45,035 nucleotides of DNA, from positions 1 through 45,035 of the forward strand of contig NZ_LOEE01000045.1 of the NCBI RefSeq assembly GCF_001562415.1, in the 5' to 3' direction. Positions 23,298-32,733 of this stretch are shown here, piece after piece. Each line of letters begins with the position of its first letter. Within the stretch, counting starts at the first letter, position 1. Under the pieces are notes generated by a model, which saw nothing but the letters and a program-made list of their open reading frames with translations, was not told the DNA's origin and ran no database searches. The translations under genes were made by a program, and so were the position numbers. Origin of the DNA: Thermotalea metallivorans. Lineage in GTDB: Bacteria > Bacillota > Clostridia > Peptostreptococcales > Thermotaleaceae.

Positions 23298-25655
23298 ATG
23301 GATTATGCATCGGGAGAGAATGAATTAAAAAATTGGATCATAGCAGAGACTGGGTTTAACCCGGATTATTTAGGAAAGTGTGAAGCAATGATGGCATTGG
23401 GAAATGGCTACCTGGGGTTACGATCAGCCACGGAAGAATCTTATGTGGGCGAAGTGAGAAATCTATTTGTGGCAGGTACTTTTAACAGGTTTGACGAATA
23501 TGAGGTGACGGAACTGCCCAATGGAGCAGACATTACCAGGATGGATATTCGAATCAATGGAAAAAGATTTTCCTTGGAAAATGGAAAAATAAGGAAATAC
23601 AAAAGGATGCTGAACTTAAAGACAGGAGAGCTTACCCGCCATATACGGTGGGTGAGTCCCAGGGGAGAGGAGTTGGAATTTGTTTTTAGACGTTTTGTAT
23701 CCCTAAACAATTTGCACTGCATCGGCATGAGGGCAGAAATAACGGCCATGAATCAAGATATGGAAGTTTCTATTGAATCAGGTATCAATGGGCAGCTTAC
23801 TAATACGGGGGTTCAACACTTTCATGAAGGGGAAAAGAGAATTTTTGAAAAAAAGTATTTGCAGCTGATTCAGACGACTACCCAATCCAAGATTGATTTT
23901 GTCGTGAATACTGTCCATCAATATAGGGTGGATGGCAAAGAAGTGGATGGAGAGCCTAAGATGGTGATCGACAGAAGGAAAGTGGTTCTCATTCAGGATA
24001 TAAAATTAAACAGGGGACAAAAACTGGTGGTAGAAAAAATATCTAATGTCTATACGAGCAGGGATAAGGAGTATGATCATGGAGATTACAGCTTAGAGGT
24101 TTTGAGAAAGGATGCGCTTTTCAATCTGAAATCAGAATGCAAAAAGGGATATGAAGGACTACTGCAGGAGAGCATAAAAAAGTGGGAAGAAGTGTGGGAA
24201 AAATATTCTATCTGCATAGATAGTCTCCAGGATTTTGATCAGTTAGCCATTCGATTTGCCCATTACCATTTGGTGATCATGACACCCGCCCACGATCATC
24301 GAATGGGTATAGGAGCCAAGGGATTAAGCGGCGAAGGATATAAAGGGCATTCCTTTTGGGATACGGAGATATATATACTGCCTTTTTTTACCTACACAGA
24401 TCCCCAGATCGCCAGGAAGCTTTTAGAGTATAGATATCATACTATCGATGGAGCCAGAAAGAAGGCAAAGGAAAATGGCTATGAAGGGGCCATGTATCCA
24501 TGGGAATCGGCATGGAAGGATGATGGAGAAGTTACGCCCGTATGGGGAGCAGTAGATATCGTAACCGGCAAAGCAACGAAAATATGGTCAGGCTTTATAG
24601 AAAAGCACATATCGTCGGATATAGCCTTTGCCCTATGGCAATATTACATGATCACAGGCGACGAAGATTTTATGGAAAAGTATGGGTATGAGATGCTGTT
24701 TGAAATTGCAAAATTTTGGGCTAGCTGCTTGGAATGGAGCGAAGAAAAAAAGGAATACCATATCAATGATGTGATCGGTCCCGATGAATATAAGGAACAT
24801 GTAAATAACAATGCATTTACAAACTATATGGCCCACTGGACCATAAGCAAGGCCATAGATTATTATCATGTCGTAAAAGAAAAGAAGCCGGAAGTGTATG
24901 GAAGATTGAATGTCCTATTGGGTTTGGATGAAGCCTACCGCCATTGGATTTCCAAGGTAGATAAGATTTATTTGCCTCAGCCGAGACAAGAGGACCTGGT
25001 TATTCCTCAAGACGATACATACTTACAGAAAGAAATCATTGATTTGACGGAATATAAAAATCAAAAACATGTAGGCTCTATTTTTAGAGATTATAATTTG
25101 GAGCAGGTAAACAATATTCAGGTGTCGAAGCAGGCAGATACGTTGATATTATTTTATTTGCTGGAAAATTTATTCACAAAAGACATTAAAAGAGCCAACT
25201 GGAATTATTATGAACCAAAGACTTTGCATGATTCCTCTCTAAGTCTTTCCATTCACAGCATATTGGCATGTGACTTGGATGATTTGGAGCTGGCCTACAG
25301 CCTGTTTGAAAGGGCGGCGAGAATTGACCTAGGGCCTAATATGAAGTCATCGGACCATGGCATCCATGCTGCAGCCTTAGGGGGAATCTGGCAAGGGGTT
25401 GTATGCGGTTTTGGCGGGGTACGGATGCTTAACGGGGAACTTAGGATTGATCCGAAGCTTCCCAAAGAATGGAGCCGATTGGAGTTTCCCATTGAGTGGA
25501 GGGGGAACAGATTGCACATTGTCGTGACCAAAGATAAAGAAAAACAAAGACTCTATATCACCAGAATGAGCAATCATGACAATGCCCAGGCAATTACCCT
25601 GGAAGTGAGGGGTAGAAAATATACTTTCAAGGAAAGGCTTATGGTTAATTTATAA
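23298..25655 (+). CDS. glycoside hydrolase family 65 disaccharide phosphorylase
   Basis: The 785-residue enzyme is an inverting alpha-glucoside phosphorylase that splits a disaccharide with phosphate to give beta-glucose-1-phosphate. An N-terminal beta-sandwich (NGYLGLRSATEES) precedes an (alpha/alpha)6 barrel. The barrel has KGHSFWDTEIYILPFF, YEGAMYPWESAW and the catalytic-acid loop IGPDEYKEHVNNNAFTN with Glu497. HDSSLSLSIHS near 645 belongs to the phosphate site. The ATG at 23298 follows GGGGGG by nine bases; an upstream TTG is less likely. The AVDIVTGKATKIWSGFIEKH stretch is closer to kojibiose/nigerose-type enzymes in my memory, but trehalose or maltose specificity cannot be excluded. A mutase gene downstream supports phosphorolysis. 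Confidence 0.92.
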   Translation: MDYASGENELKNWIIAETGFNPDYLGKCEAMMALGNGYLGLRSATEESYVGEVRNLFVAGTFNRFDEYEVTELPNGADITRMDIRINGKRFSLENGKIRKYKRMLNLKTGELTRHIRWVSPRGEELEFVFRRFVSLNNLHCIGMRAEITAMNQDMEVSIESGINGQLTNTGVQHFHEGEKRIFEKKYLQLIQTTTQSKIDFVVNTVHQYRVDGKEVDGEPKMVIDRRKVVLIQDIKLNRGQKLVVEKISNVYTSRDKEYDHGDYSLEVLRKDALFNLKSECKKGYEGLLQESIKKWEEVWEKYSICIDSLQDFDQLAIRFAHYHLVIMTPAHDHRMGIGAKGLSGEGYKGHSFWDTEIYILPFFTYTDPQIARKLLEYRYHTIDGARKKAKENGYEGAMYPWESAWKDDGEVTPVWGAVDIVTGKATKIWSGFIEKHISSDIAFALWQYYMITGDEDFMEKYGYEMLFEIAKFWASCLEWSEEKKEYHINDVIGPDEYKEHVNNNAFTNYMAHWTISKAIDYYHVVKEKKPEVYGRLNVLLGLDEAYRHWISKVDKIYLPQPRQEDLVIPQDDTYLQKEIIDLTEYKNQKHVGSIFRDYNLEQVNNIQVSKQADTLILFYLLENLFTKDIKRANWNYYEPKTLHDSSLSLSIHSILACDLDDLELAYSLFERAARIDLGPNMKSSDHGIHAAALGGIWQGVVCGFGGVRMLNGELRIDPKLPKEWSRLEFPIEWRGNRLHIVVTKDKEKQRLYITRMSNHDNAQAITLEVRGRKYTFKERLMVNL

Positions 25656-25686
25656 ATTTAAATTTCAAAAGGGGGATTAATAAAAA

Positions 25687-26937
25687 ATGAAAAAATTGAG
25701 TTTACTGTTGGCGGGAATTCTTTTAATTGGTGCTTTTCTGGCCGGCTGTGATACAAGAACAACGGACACTAAAGTATCGGGAAGGGAAGTAAGGCTAGCT
25801 GTTTGGGGGTCATCTCCCGCAGAAGTCCAGGCATTGGACAAAACCATAGCTGACTTTGAAGGGGAGACGGGCATCAAGGTGGTAAAAGAAGTAATTTCCG
25901 ATTCCTACTTGGATATTATTAAAACAAGACTGATTGGCGGAGAAGGGCCCGATGTATTCTATTTGGACTCCTATGCTGCTGCCGAAGTGATCGAATCCGG
26001 AGCTGTCATGGCTTTGGATGAATGGATTACCGATGATTTCAAAATAGATGACTTCTATCCATCCTTGGTGAATGCTTTCCGCGGTTCAGATGGAAAACTT
26101 TACGGGATACCGAAAGATTATTCTACTTTAGCCCTTTATTACAATGAAAATCTTCTGAAAGAAGCCGGGTACACCCCGGAGGATATACCCGATTCTCTGG
26201 AAGAGCTGCACCGGTTTGCTGAAGCCCTGCAGCCCAAGTTGCAGGAAGGAAGAAAGGCCTTAACAGTGATGACAGACCTTGCAAGGATGATGTATCTGGC
26301 AGAATCCACAGGAGTCGATATCATAAAGGATGATAAGGCCAATATAGCCGATCCGGAAATCATAAAAAATTTGCAATTGATGGTCGATGCCAGGGCAAAG
26401 GGATATGCTGATAATCCTCAGGGCTTGGGCACCGGTTGGAACGGCGAAGCCTTTGGCGTACAGAAAACGGCCATGATGATAGAAGGGAATTGGGTGATCA
26501 GTTTTCTAAAGGAACAATTTCCTGAAGTGAAATATGGTGTCAAGGAAGTACCTACATATAATGGCAAAAAAGGTACCATGGCATATACCGTGGCCTATGT
26601 GATCAATGCCGATACGGACAATAAGGAGAATGCATGGACCTTCATCCAATACATGACAGGTCCCAAGGGAATGGATACTTGGACAAAGGGTTCCGGTGTA
26701 TTGCCCTCAAGGAAATCCGTGGCCCAGTCCCAAAATCTAGAAAAGGATCCTGTCAAATCCGCCCATGTGGCAGGGGCCCAATATGCAACGCCATGGCAGA
26801 AAGGCATTCATTTGCCAACGGTCATGACAAACTTTAACAATGAGTTTTTATCTGCTTTCTTAGGAAAAAAATCACTGAAAGAAGCCATGGAAAAGGCCCA
26901 GGAAGTAGCCAATAAAGAAATAGCCGCACAGAAATAG
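25687..26937 (+). CDS. ABC sugar transporter solute-binding lipoprotein
   Basis: The 416-residue protein has a lipoprotein signal with lipobox LAGC (Cys21), then a family 1 solute-binding fold (VRLAVWGSSPAEVQALDKTI, GEGPDVFYLDSYAAAE, YNENLLKEAGY, AFGVQKTAMMIEGNWVISF). It is anchored outside the membrane and delivers an oligosaccharide to the permeases encoded next. Located 31 bases after the phosphorylase, in the same operon. Its gene is followed by a hairpin that would let it be made in excess over the permeases. Confidence 0.92.
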   Translation: MKKLSLLLAGILLIGAFLAGCDTRTTDTKVSGREVRLAVWGSSPAEVQALDKTIADFEGETGIKVVKEVISDSYLDIIKTRLIGGEGPDVFYLDSYAAAEVIESGAVMALDEWITDDFKIDDFYPSLVNAFRGSDGKLYGIPKDYSTLALYYNENLLKEAGYTPEDIPDSLEELHRFAEALQPKLQEGRKALTVMTDLARMMYLAESTGVDIIKDDKANIADPEIIKNLQLMVDARAKGYADNPQGLGTGWNGEAFGVQKTAMMIEGNWVISFLKEQFPEVKYGVKEVPTYNGKKGTMAYTVAYVINADTDNKENAWTFIQYMTGPKGMDTWTKGSGVLPSRKSVAQSQNLEKDPVKSAHVAGAQYATPWQKGIHLPTVMTNFNNEFLSAFLGKKSLKEAMEKAQEVANKEIAAQK

Positions 26938-26956
26938 GGACAAAAAATGCAAAAAG

Positions 26957-26981
26957 AAAAGAAGGCCTCCAGCCTTCTTTT
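26957..26981 (+). terminator. intra-operon attenuating hairpin
   Basis: AAAAGAAGGC (26957-26966) pairs with GCCTTCTTTT (26972-26981) around five bases. Placed between the binding-protein and permease genes, it probably reduces read-through, a common arrangement in sugar ABC operons. Confidence 0.75.
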
Positions 26982-27021
26982 CTAAAATCAGGTGGAAGGA
27001 AATCAACAAGGAAGTGAAAAA

Positions 27022-27909
27022 ATGTTCTCATTAAAGCAAAAAGAAGAAATCAATGGTTATCTGTTCATTTTGCCGGCCATTGTGGTCATATTTACCTTTG
27101 TACTATTGCCCATCGGTTATTCCATATTTTTATCTTTTTTTAAAGTAAAGCTTTTGGGCGGCGTGCAGTATGATTTTACGGGTTTGAAAAATTATTTGAC
27201 CATTGTGACAGATGAAAGGGCAAAAATAGCTCTCTGGAATACATTGAAATACGTCATTATTGTGGTACCGACCCAAACGATGATTGCTTTGATCTTGGCC
27301 TCCATACTAAACTCTGGCATTAAATTTCAAAACGGGTTCAGAATCATATACTTTCTGCCTACGTTAACATCCTCGGCAGCCCTTACCCTGATATTTATGT
27401 GGATGTTCAGTTTGGAAGGATTCATGAATCAATTCATCGGATGGCTTGGTTTCGCCCCGAAAAACTGGCTGGGGGATCCTAGGGTTGCATTGAATGCCAT
27501 TATGGTTATGAATATTTGGTCTACGGTTCCGTACTTTATGACCATCTATTTGGCTGCCCTGCAGGACATACCAAGGGCTCAATATGAAGCTGCCGAAATA
27601 GATGGAGCCAGTGCCATACAGAAATTTTTGTATATTACCGTACCCAATTTAAAGCCTATTACGAACTTTGTTTTGATTATGGGGATCATCGGCACCTTCC
27701 AGCTATTTGATCAGTCTTATATATTTTCAGGGGGCTCGGGAGGACCAAGCAATGCCACATTAACCGTTGTATTATTGATTTACCAATATGCATTTAGAAC
27801 CATGAATACAATAGGTTATGCTTCCTCCATGGCCGTTGTTTTGGCGATTATTATTATGATTGCAACCATTATCGCAAGAAAAATCAATAGGGAAGAATCT
27901 TTATATTAG
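27022..27909 (+). CDS. ABC sugar transporter permease (MalF/UgpA type)
   Basis: The 295-residue permease has six predicted membrane helices (GYLFILPAIVVIFTFVLLPI, IIYFLPTLTSSAALTLIFMW) and the EAA loop YEAAEIDGASAIQKFLYITVP that docks on the ATPase. The ATG at 27022 has AAGGAAGTG upstream. An upstream GTG at 26992 would place ten extra polar residues before it and lacks a site. Pairs with the next gene to form the channel. Confidence 0.92.
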   Translation: MFSLKQKEEINGYLFILPAIVVIFTFVLLPIGYSIFLSFFKVKLLGGVQYDFTGLKNYLTIVTDERAKIALWNTLKYVIIVVPTQTMIALILASILNSGIKFQNGFRIIYFLPTLTSSAALTLIFMWMFSLEGFMNQFIGWLGFAPKNWLGDPRVALNAIMVMNIWSTVPYFMTIYLAALQDIPRAQYEAAEIDGASAIQKFLYITVPNLKPITNFVLIMGIIGTFQLFDQSYIFSGGSGGPSNATLTVVLLIYQYAFRTMNTIGYASSMAVVLAIIIMIATIIARKINREESLY

Positions 27910-27920
27910 GGGAGTAGACC

Positions 27921-28748
27921 ATGAAAGGAAAAAGAAATATCAAAGAGATACTGTTGTACACGATGCTGATAGGGTATGGATTTGTTACGCTAATGCCATT
28001 TGTATGGGCTTTATCGGCATCCTTCAAACCCCTTAGCGAGATATTGAAGGGAGGGATGAATATCATACCTGAAAGCCCCACTCTAGACAATTATAAATTT
28101 CTGTTTCATGTATCGCCCTATTTTCCGAGATGGGTATGGAACTCTTTTTTTGTTTCCTTAACGGTCACAGTATTGAATGTGATATTCAATACCATGGCAG
28201 GGTATGCTTTGGCAAGGCTGAGATTTCGAGGGAAAAAAATTATATTGAACACAATACTTGCAGTGATTATGGTGCCTGCCCAAATTACCATGATTCCCAA
28301 TTATCTGATTATGAAGGCATTGGGGATCCTAGATACCTATAGGGCGTTGATTTTTCCAAGCATGGTCAATGCAACTTATATCTTTATGATGCGGCAATTT
28401 TTCATCAACTTTGCCAAAGATGTGGAAGAGGCTGCTGCCATTGACGGCTTGAATAGAATCCAAACTTTTTTTAGAATTGTATTTCCCTTGGCAAAACCGG
28501 CCATTGCCACCCAATCGGTTTTCATATTCTTAGGCATGTGGAATGAATTTATGAAGCCTTTATTATACATAAATTCTCAAGAATTATTCACCATAACCCA
28601 AGGTTTAAATTCTTTCAAGGGGCAATATGCCACTTACTGGAATTATATTATGGCTGCATCCATTGTATCCATTCTGCCTATTGTTCTATTGTATATTTTG
28701 CTCAATAAATATTTTATGCACGGCATTCAATTAAAGGGTGATAAATAA
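27921..28748 (+). CDS. ABC sugar transporter permease (MalG/UgpE type)
   Basis: The 275-residue permease has six predicted helices and the EAA loop EEAAAIDGLNRIQTFFRIVFP. It starts 11 bases after the first permease with a GGGGAG site. N-terminal helix LYTMLIGYGFVTLMPFVWAL. Second half of the transporter channel. Confidence 0.92.
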   Translation: MKGKRNIKEILLYTMLIGYGFVTLMPFVWALSASFKPLSEILKGGMNIIPESPTLDNYKFLFHVSPYFPRWVWNSFFVSLTVTVLNVIFNTMAGYALARLRFRGKKIILNTILAVIMVPAQITMIPNYLIMKALGILDTYRALIFPSMVNATYIFMMRQFFINFAKDVEEAAAIDGLNRIQTFFRIVFPLAKPAIATQSVFIFLGMWNEFMKPLLYINSQELFTITQGLNSFKGQYATYWNYIMAASIVSILPIVLLYILLNKYFMHGIQLKGDK

Positions 28749-28772
28749 TGCAGTCCGCGGAGGGTGAAGGAA

Positions 28773-29483
28773 GTGAAAGAAATCAAAGGGTTCATATTTG
28801 ATTTAGATGGTGTCATAACAGACACGGCAGAATATCATTTTCAGGCATGGAAGGCTTTAGGGGAAGGCTTGGGGATACCTTTTGACAGAGAATTCAATGA
28901 AAAATTAAAAGGGATTGACAGAATGGAATCTTTGGAAAAAATCCTGGAATACGGGAATCAACAGAACAATTTTTCTAAAGAAGAAAAAATTGCCCTGGCA
29001 GAAAAGAAAAATGCCTATTATCAAGAACTTATAAAATCCATACGACCCAGGGATGTATTGCCGGGAATAGAAGAATTGCTGAATACCCTAAGAAAGCATC
29101 ACATAAAAATAGGACTGGCATCGGCCAGCAAAAATGCACCTGCCATTATTGATGCCTTGGGGGTAAGGGATTATATAGACTATCTGGTTGATCCTGCATC
29201 GGTGAAAAGGGGAAAGCCTGCACCGGATATATTTTTGGAAGCTGCCAGAGGATTGGGTGTTGATCCCGAAACTTGTGTAGGGATAGAGGATGCGGAGGCA
29301 GGCGTAGAGGCTATAAAAGCTGCAGGCATGTTTGCTGTTGGTGTGGGAAGAAAGGAATCTATGAAAAAAGCAGACTTCATTGTTGAAAATACCGGTGAGT
29401 TAACCTTTGAAAACATAAAGAAAGCATTTTGTACATGGAAATCCATGCATCAGCATAAAAAAGAAAAAATTGGAGTTGATTAA
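28773..29483 (+). CDS. pgmB: beta-phosphoglucomutase
   Basis: A HAD-superfamily enzyme of 236 residues that converts beta-glucose-1-phosphate, the product of the GH65 enzyme, to glucose-6-phosphate. The nucleophile and acid/base aspartates are in FIFDLDGVITDTAEYH near residue 8-10. The substrate loop is LKGIDRMESLEKIL, motif 2 is LASASKNA, motif 3 RGKPAPDIFLEAA and motif 4 GIEDAEAGVEAIKAAGM. The GTG at 28773 is chosen because GGAGGG ends about nine bases upstream; the GTG at 28764 lies inside that site. The operon context makes the assignment strong. Confidence 0.93.
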   Translation: MKEIKGFIFDLDGVITDTAEYHFQAWKALGEGLGIPFDREFNEKLKGIDRMESLEKILEYGNQQNNFSKEEKIALAEKKNAYYQELIKSIRPRDVLPGIEELLNTLRKHHIKIGLASASKNAPAIIDALGVRDYIDYLVDPASVKRGKPAPDIFLEAARGLGVDPETCVGIEDAEAGVEAIKAAGMFAVGVGRKESMKKADFIVENTGELTFENIKKAFCTWKSMHQHKKEKIGVD

Positions 29484-29486
29484 AGG

Positions 29487-30584
29487 ATGGCAAGAGTGAG
29501 ATTGAAAAATATAAAAAAGGTATATCCCAATGGGTTTGAGGCAGTAAAAGATTTTAATTTAGACATAGAAGATAAAGAATTTATCGTATTGGTGGGGCCT
29601 TCCGGATGTGGCAAATCTACTACGCTCCGCATGATAGCAGGGCTGGAGGAAATCAGCGAGGGAGAGCTGTATATCGAGGAAAAAATGGTTAATGACATAG
29701 CACCAAAGGATAGGGACATTGCCATGGTATTTCAAAACTATGCCCTTTATCCCCATATGACAGTTTATGACAATATGGCCTTTGGTCTGAAACTCAGAAA
29801 GAGATCGAAGGAGGAAATAAAGGAAAGGGTTTTCAATGCAGCAAAAATACTGGGAATTGAACATTTATTAGATAGAAAACCGAAACAACTGTCCGGGGGA
29901 CAGCGGCAAAGAGTAGCCTTGGGCCGTGCCATCGTCAGGAATCCAAAGGTGTTTTTGATGGATGAACCTCTTTCGAATCTTGATGCGAAACTCAGGGTGC
30001 AAATGAGGGCAGAAATCAGCAAATTGCATCAGAGATTGGAAACTACCTTTGTATATGTTACCCATGATCAGACGGAAGCCCTTACCATGGGAACTAGAAT
30101 CGTCGTTATGAAAGACGGTGTGATTCAGCAGGCTGCGGATCCTCAGACCATCTATGAGCATCCTGCCAATAGGTTTGTTGCGGGATTTATCGGGTCTCCT
30201 CCCATGAATTTTATTGACGCTGCCGCAGTACAGGAAAAGGAGGACATTTACATCGTCTTTAAGGGTGGAAAAGTAAAATTGCCAAAGGCAAAGGCAAAAC
30301 GATTCCAAGAAAAGGGCCAGGTAGGGAAACAGGTAGTGTTGGGAATTAGACCCGAACATGTAAACTTGTGTGCTGACGAAGGATCGGAGGGCATAAGAGG
30401 AAGGGTTGAAGTAACGGAACCGTTAGGAGCAGAAACCTATGTATATTTGAATGTGGAAGGGAACAACCTGATCAGCAGGGTATACTCTGATTGGAAAGTA
30501 GGCGTAAATGATAGGGTGAAATTAGAGTTTCATTTGGATAAAATTCATGTATTTGATCAGGAAAGTGAAAAAGCAATTTTTTAA
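29487..30584 (+). CDS. ABC sugar transporter ATPase (MsmK/UgpC/MalK type)
   Basis: The 365-residue ATPase has Walker [11 protein letters not shown] near residue 37, Q-loop [17 protein letters not shown], signature [15 protein letters not shown], Walker [17 protein letters not shown] and H-loop [14 protein letters not shown]-terminal OB-like regulatory domain ([12 protein letters not shown]) follows. It starts four bases after the mutase stop. Many Gram-positives share one such ATPase among several sugar importers; here the operon carries its own, which makes the importer self-contained. Confidence 0.94.
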   Translation: MARVRLKNIKKVYPNGFEAVKDFNLDIEDKEFIVLVGPSGCGKSTTLRMIAGLEEISEGELYIEEKMVNDIAPKDRDIAMVFQNYALYPHMTVYDNMAFGLKLRKRSKEEIKERVFNAAKILGIEHLLDRKPKQLSGGQRQRVALGRAIVRNPKVFLMDEPLSNLDAKLRVQMRAEISKLHQRLETTFVYVTHDQTEALTMGTRIVVMKDGVIQQAADPQTIYEHPANRFVAGFIGSPPMNFIDAAAVQEKEDIYIVFKGGKVKLPKAKAKRFQEKGQVGKQVVLGIRPEHVNLCADEGSEGIRGRVEVTEPLGAETYVYLNVEGNNLISRVYSDWKVGVNDRVKLEFHLDKIHVFDQESEKAIF

Positions 30585-30598
30585 GGTGTTGGAGAGAG

Positions 30599-30640
30599 AA
30601 AGGTCCTTGAGGCATAAAAAAGTGCCGTAAGGACCTTTTC
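30599..30640 (+). terminator. rho-independent terminator of the phosphorylase operon
   Basis: AAAGGTCCTT (30599-30608) pairs with AAGGACCTTT (30629-30638), extended by GGCA/TGCC inside; T residues follow. Confidence 0.8.
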
Positions 30641-30680
30641 CCAAATTTGAAAGCAGATTGCTGACAACCTGGACAAAAAG

Positions 30681-30713
30681 TATCGTGACAGAGAACCGTC
30701 CCCTGTCACGATA
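30681..30713 (+). repeat. dispersed hairpin repeat, copy D
   Basis: A core matching copies A and C is flanked by an 11-base perfect inverted pair, TATCGTGACAG (30681-30691) and CTGTCACGATA (30703-30713). It lies just upstream of the TATAAT at 30723-30728 that may serve cca. Confidence 0.85.
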
Positions 30714-30764
30714 AGAGTATGCTATAATGAATGTGAAACAGACCTGATGGGATAAAAGGAGATT

Positions 30765-32126
30765 ATGGAGATGAAAATAAAAATTCCGGAAACGGTAGGT
30801 AAAATTTTAACTATATTTGATGATTGTGGGTTTGAAGCCTATATTGTAGGGGGCTGTGTCAGGGATTCGTTGTTGGGCAAAATCCCTGGGGATTGGGATA
30901 TATGCACCAATGCCGCACCTGAACAGGTAATAGATATGTTTCAAAAAGAAGGCTATAAAACTATACCCACAGGATTAAAGCATGGAACTATTACTGTGGT
31001 GGCAAAGAGTGAGAATTTTGAGATTACTACCTACAGGATCGATGGGAGCTATGAAGACCATAGAAGGCCCAGCAGTGTTGTTTTCACCGATGATATTCGA
31101 TGGGATCTAAGTCGCAGGGATTTTACCGTCAATGCCATGGCCTATCATCCTATAAAGGGATTTATGGATCCTTTTGATGGGAAAAAGGATCTTGAAAAAA
31201 GAATCATTAAATGTGTGGGCAATCCAGAGGATCGGTTCCATGAAGATGCTTTGCGGATGCTAAGGGCCGTCAGATTCTGTGCTCAATTGAATTTTTCTAT
31301 GGATCCCCAGACGAAGGAAGGAATATGCCGTTATGGACAACTGCTGCAGCATATCAGTAAAGAGAGGATTAGAGAAGAATTTAACAGGATACTTTTATCC
31401 GATGTTCCGTCACAGGGAATCAGGGATTTAGTTTCCACAGGTTTAATCCAATGGATTGTTCCTGAATTGATGGAAACCTATGTTTTTTTCCAGCATGATC
31501 TTCCCCATGACAAGGATTTGTTTCATCACATTTTAGCTGTGCTGGATTATACGGAAAAAGATTTGGTGCTGCGACTGGCGGCATTGTTCCACGACATAGG
31601 AAAACAGCGAGCCTTTGCCGTGGGGAAAAAGGATGTGGGACATGATGGTGACTACCACCTGCAAAGCATGCATATGGCCGAGGCGATTATGAAAAGATTA
31701 AAATATGATCACAGGACCGTGGAAAAAGTTAAAATTTTAGTTAGGGAACATGTATCCGAGTTTGAAAAGATAGAGCCCAAAACCATCAAAAAGTTTATCC
31801 ATTGCCTTGGGGTTGAAAATCTAGAAAGATTGTTGAAACTGCAGATCGCGGATAAAAAAGAAACAGGAGATTCATGGGATTACATCCATATGGTGAGGGT
31901 GCAGGAAGAGATGAAGAGGATACTGGATGCAAAAGAACCTTTGACGGTGAAGGATTTGGACATAAAGGGCAGTGATTTGCTGAAGTTTGGAATTCCCCAG
32001 GGCAAACAAATCGGCGAGATATTAAACAGGCTGTTGGAATTGGTATGGGAGCGGCCGGAATTAAATCACAAGGAAGAATTGTTAAAGCATATAGAATGGG
32101 ACATGATAGAAAAAGCAATGCAATAA
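30765..32126 (+). CDS. cca: CCA-adding tRNA nucleotidyltransferase with HD domain
   Basis: The 453-residue class II nucleotidyltransferase adds or repairs the 3' CCA of tRNAs. The head domain has YIVGGCVRDSLLG and GDWDICTNAAPEQV (the two catalytic aspartates), followed by DLSRRDFTVNAMAYHP and EDALRMLRAVRFCAQLNF, the base-selecting neck. A C-terminal HD phosphohydrolase region (LRLAALFHDIGKQ) is also present. Start at ATG 30765 after AAAAGGAG; a second ATG two codons later is possible. A TATAAT at 30723 lies next to repeat copy D. Confidence 0.94.
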   Translation: MEMKIKIPETVGKILTIFDDCGFEAYIVGGCVRDSLLGKIPGDWDICTNAAPEQVIDMFQKEGYKTIPTGLKHGTITVVAKSENFEITTYRIDGSYEDHRRPSSVVFTDDIRWDLSRRDFTVNAMAYHPIKGFMDPFDGKKDLEKRIIKCVGNPEDRFHEDALRMLRAVRFCAQLNFSMDPQTKEGICRYGQLLQHISKERIREEFNRILLSDVPSQGIRDLVSTGLIQWIVPELMETYVFFQHDLPHDKDLFHHILAVLDYTEKDLVLRLAALFHDIGKQRAFAVGKKDVGHDGDYHLQSMHMAEAIMKRLKYDHRTVEKVKILVREHVSEFEKIEPKTIKKFIHCLGVENLERLLKLQIADKKETGDSWDYIHMVRVQEEMKRILDAKEPLTVKDLDIKGSDLLKFGIPQGKQIGEILNRLLELVWERPELNHKEELLKHIEWDMIEKAMQ

Positions 32127-32131
32127 TCAAG

Positions 32132-32239
32132 AACCCTTGAGATGTAGGCTTCGTCGCGAATCAGCAAGCCGCTTTTTTCCTTATTTTTTTATTTAGAAAA
32201 GCGGCGCAGGTCTGAGCAGGAAGCCAAATCTCAAGGGTT
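32132..32239. repeat. nested three-part inverted repeat after cca
   Basis: Outer arms AACCCTTGAGAT (32132-32143) and ATCTCAAGGGTT (32228-32239), middle arms GGCTTC (32147-32152) and GAAGCC (32220-32225), and inner arms GCCGCTTTT (32168-32176) and AAAAGCGGC (32197-32205) are all exact. An internal bulge of about 15/14 bases sits between middle and inner stems. An alternative pairing exists between TGTAGGC (32143-32149) and GCCTACA (32241-32247). It lies between convergent genes and may be a bidirectional terminator, a structured RNA or a small mobile repeat. Confidence 0.75.
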
Positions 32240-32260
32240 TGCCTACAAGCTAAAGAAAAG

Positions 32261-32542
32261 TTAGTACTTCGCTTTCATAAAAGTCAAGCTTTTTAACTCT
32301 GGATGATTAAGTACCTTCAGCTTTAGATATTCAGAACCTTTGCATTCGATAATTTCTAGATTTGATAGGAGAAGCCCGTCATCTAGGCTGTCCAATAGAA
32401 TTTTAGGACTAATCACCAGTTTTCCATCATTGATACTGATTTTGCAATTCTTGTGAGGGTTGCTATGACACTTATCATCTTTGATTTGGATAGAACAGGT
32501 TTCTTCCAAAAATGATTTCAATGCTTCTGAAACGGTCATCAT
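32261..32542 (-). CDS. small protein of unknown function
   Basis: The 93-residue protein starts at the ATG at 32542, which follows AAGGAG at good spacing; a longer open frame upstream to 32599 has no such site. The sequence begins MMTVSEALKSFLEETCSI. It has four cysteines, including KDDKCHSNPHKNCKI, where Cys and His residues could bind a metal, and a predicted alpha/beta mix after that. No family is recognised. It is transcribed convergently to cca, with the nested inverted repeat between them. Confidence 0.6.
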   Translation of the reverse strand: MMTVSEALKSFLEETCSIQIKDDKCHSNPHKNCKISINDGKLVISPKILLDSLDDGLLLSNLEIIECKGSEYLKLKVLNHPELKSLTFMKAKY

Positions 32543-32733
32543 ATCAACTCCTTGCTTTTCTTTTATTGTATCACAATGGAGACAACATGGAAATAACAAT
32601 CCATGCCATTGCCAGAGATGCCTTTTTTATAACACATAGGAAATGATGTACTTTCATAAATTGTGGATAAGTCATAATTTCCGTCATGTATTTCAACAAA
32701 ATCTTCCTTTAAATCTTCCAACGGAAGACTTTG

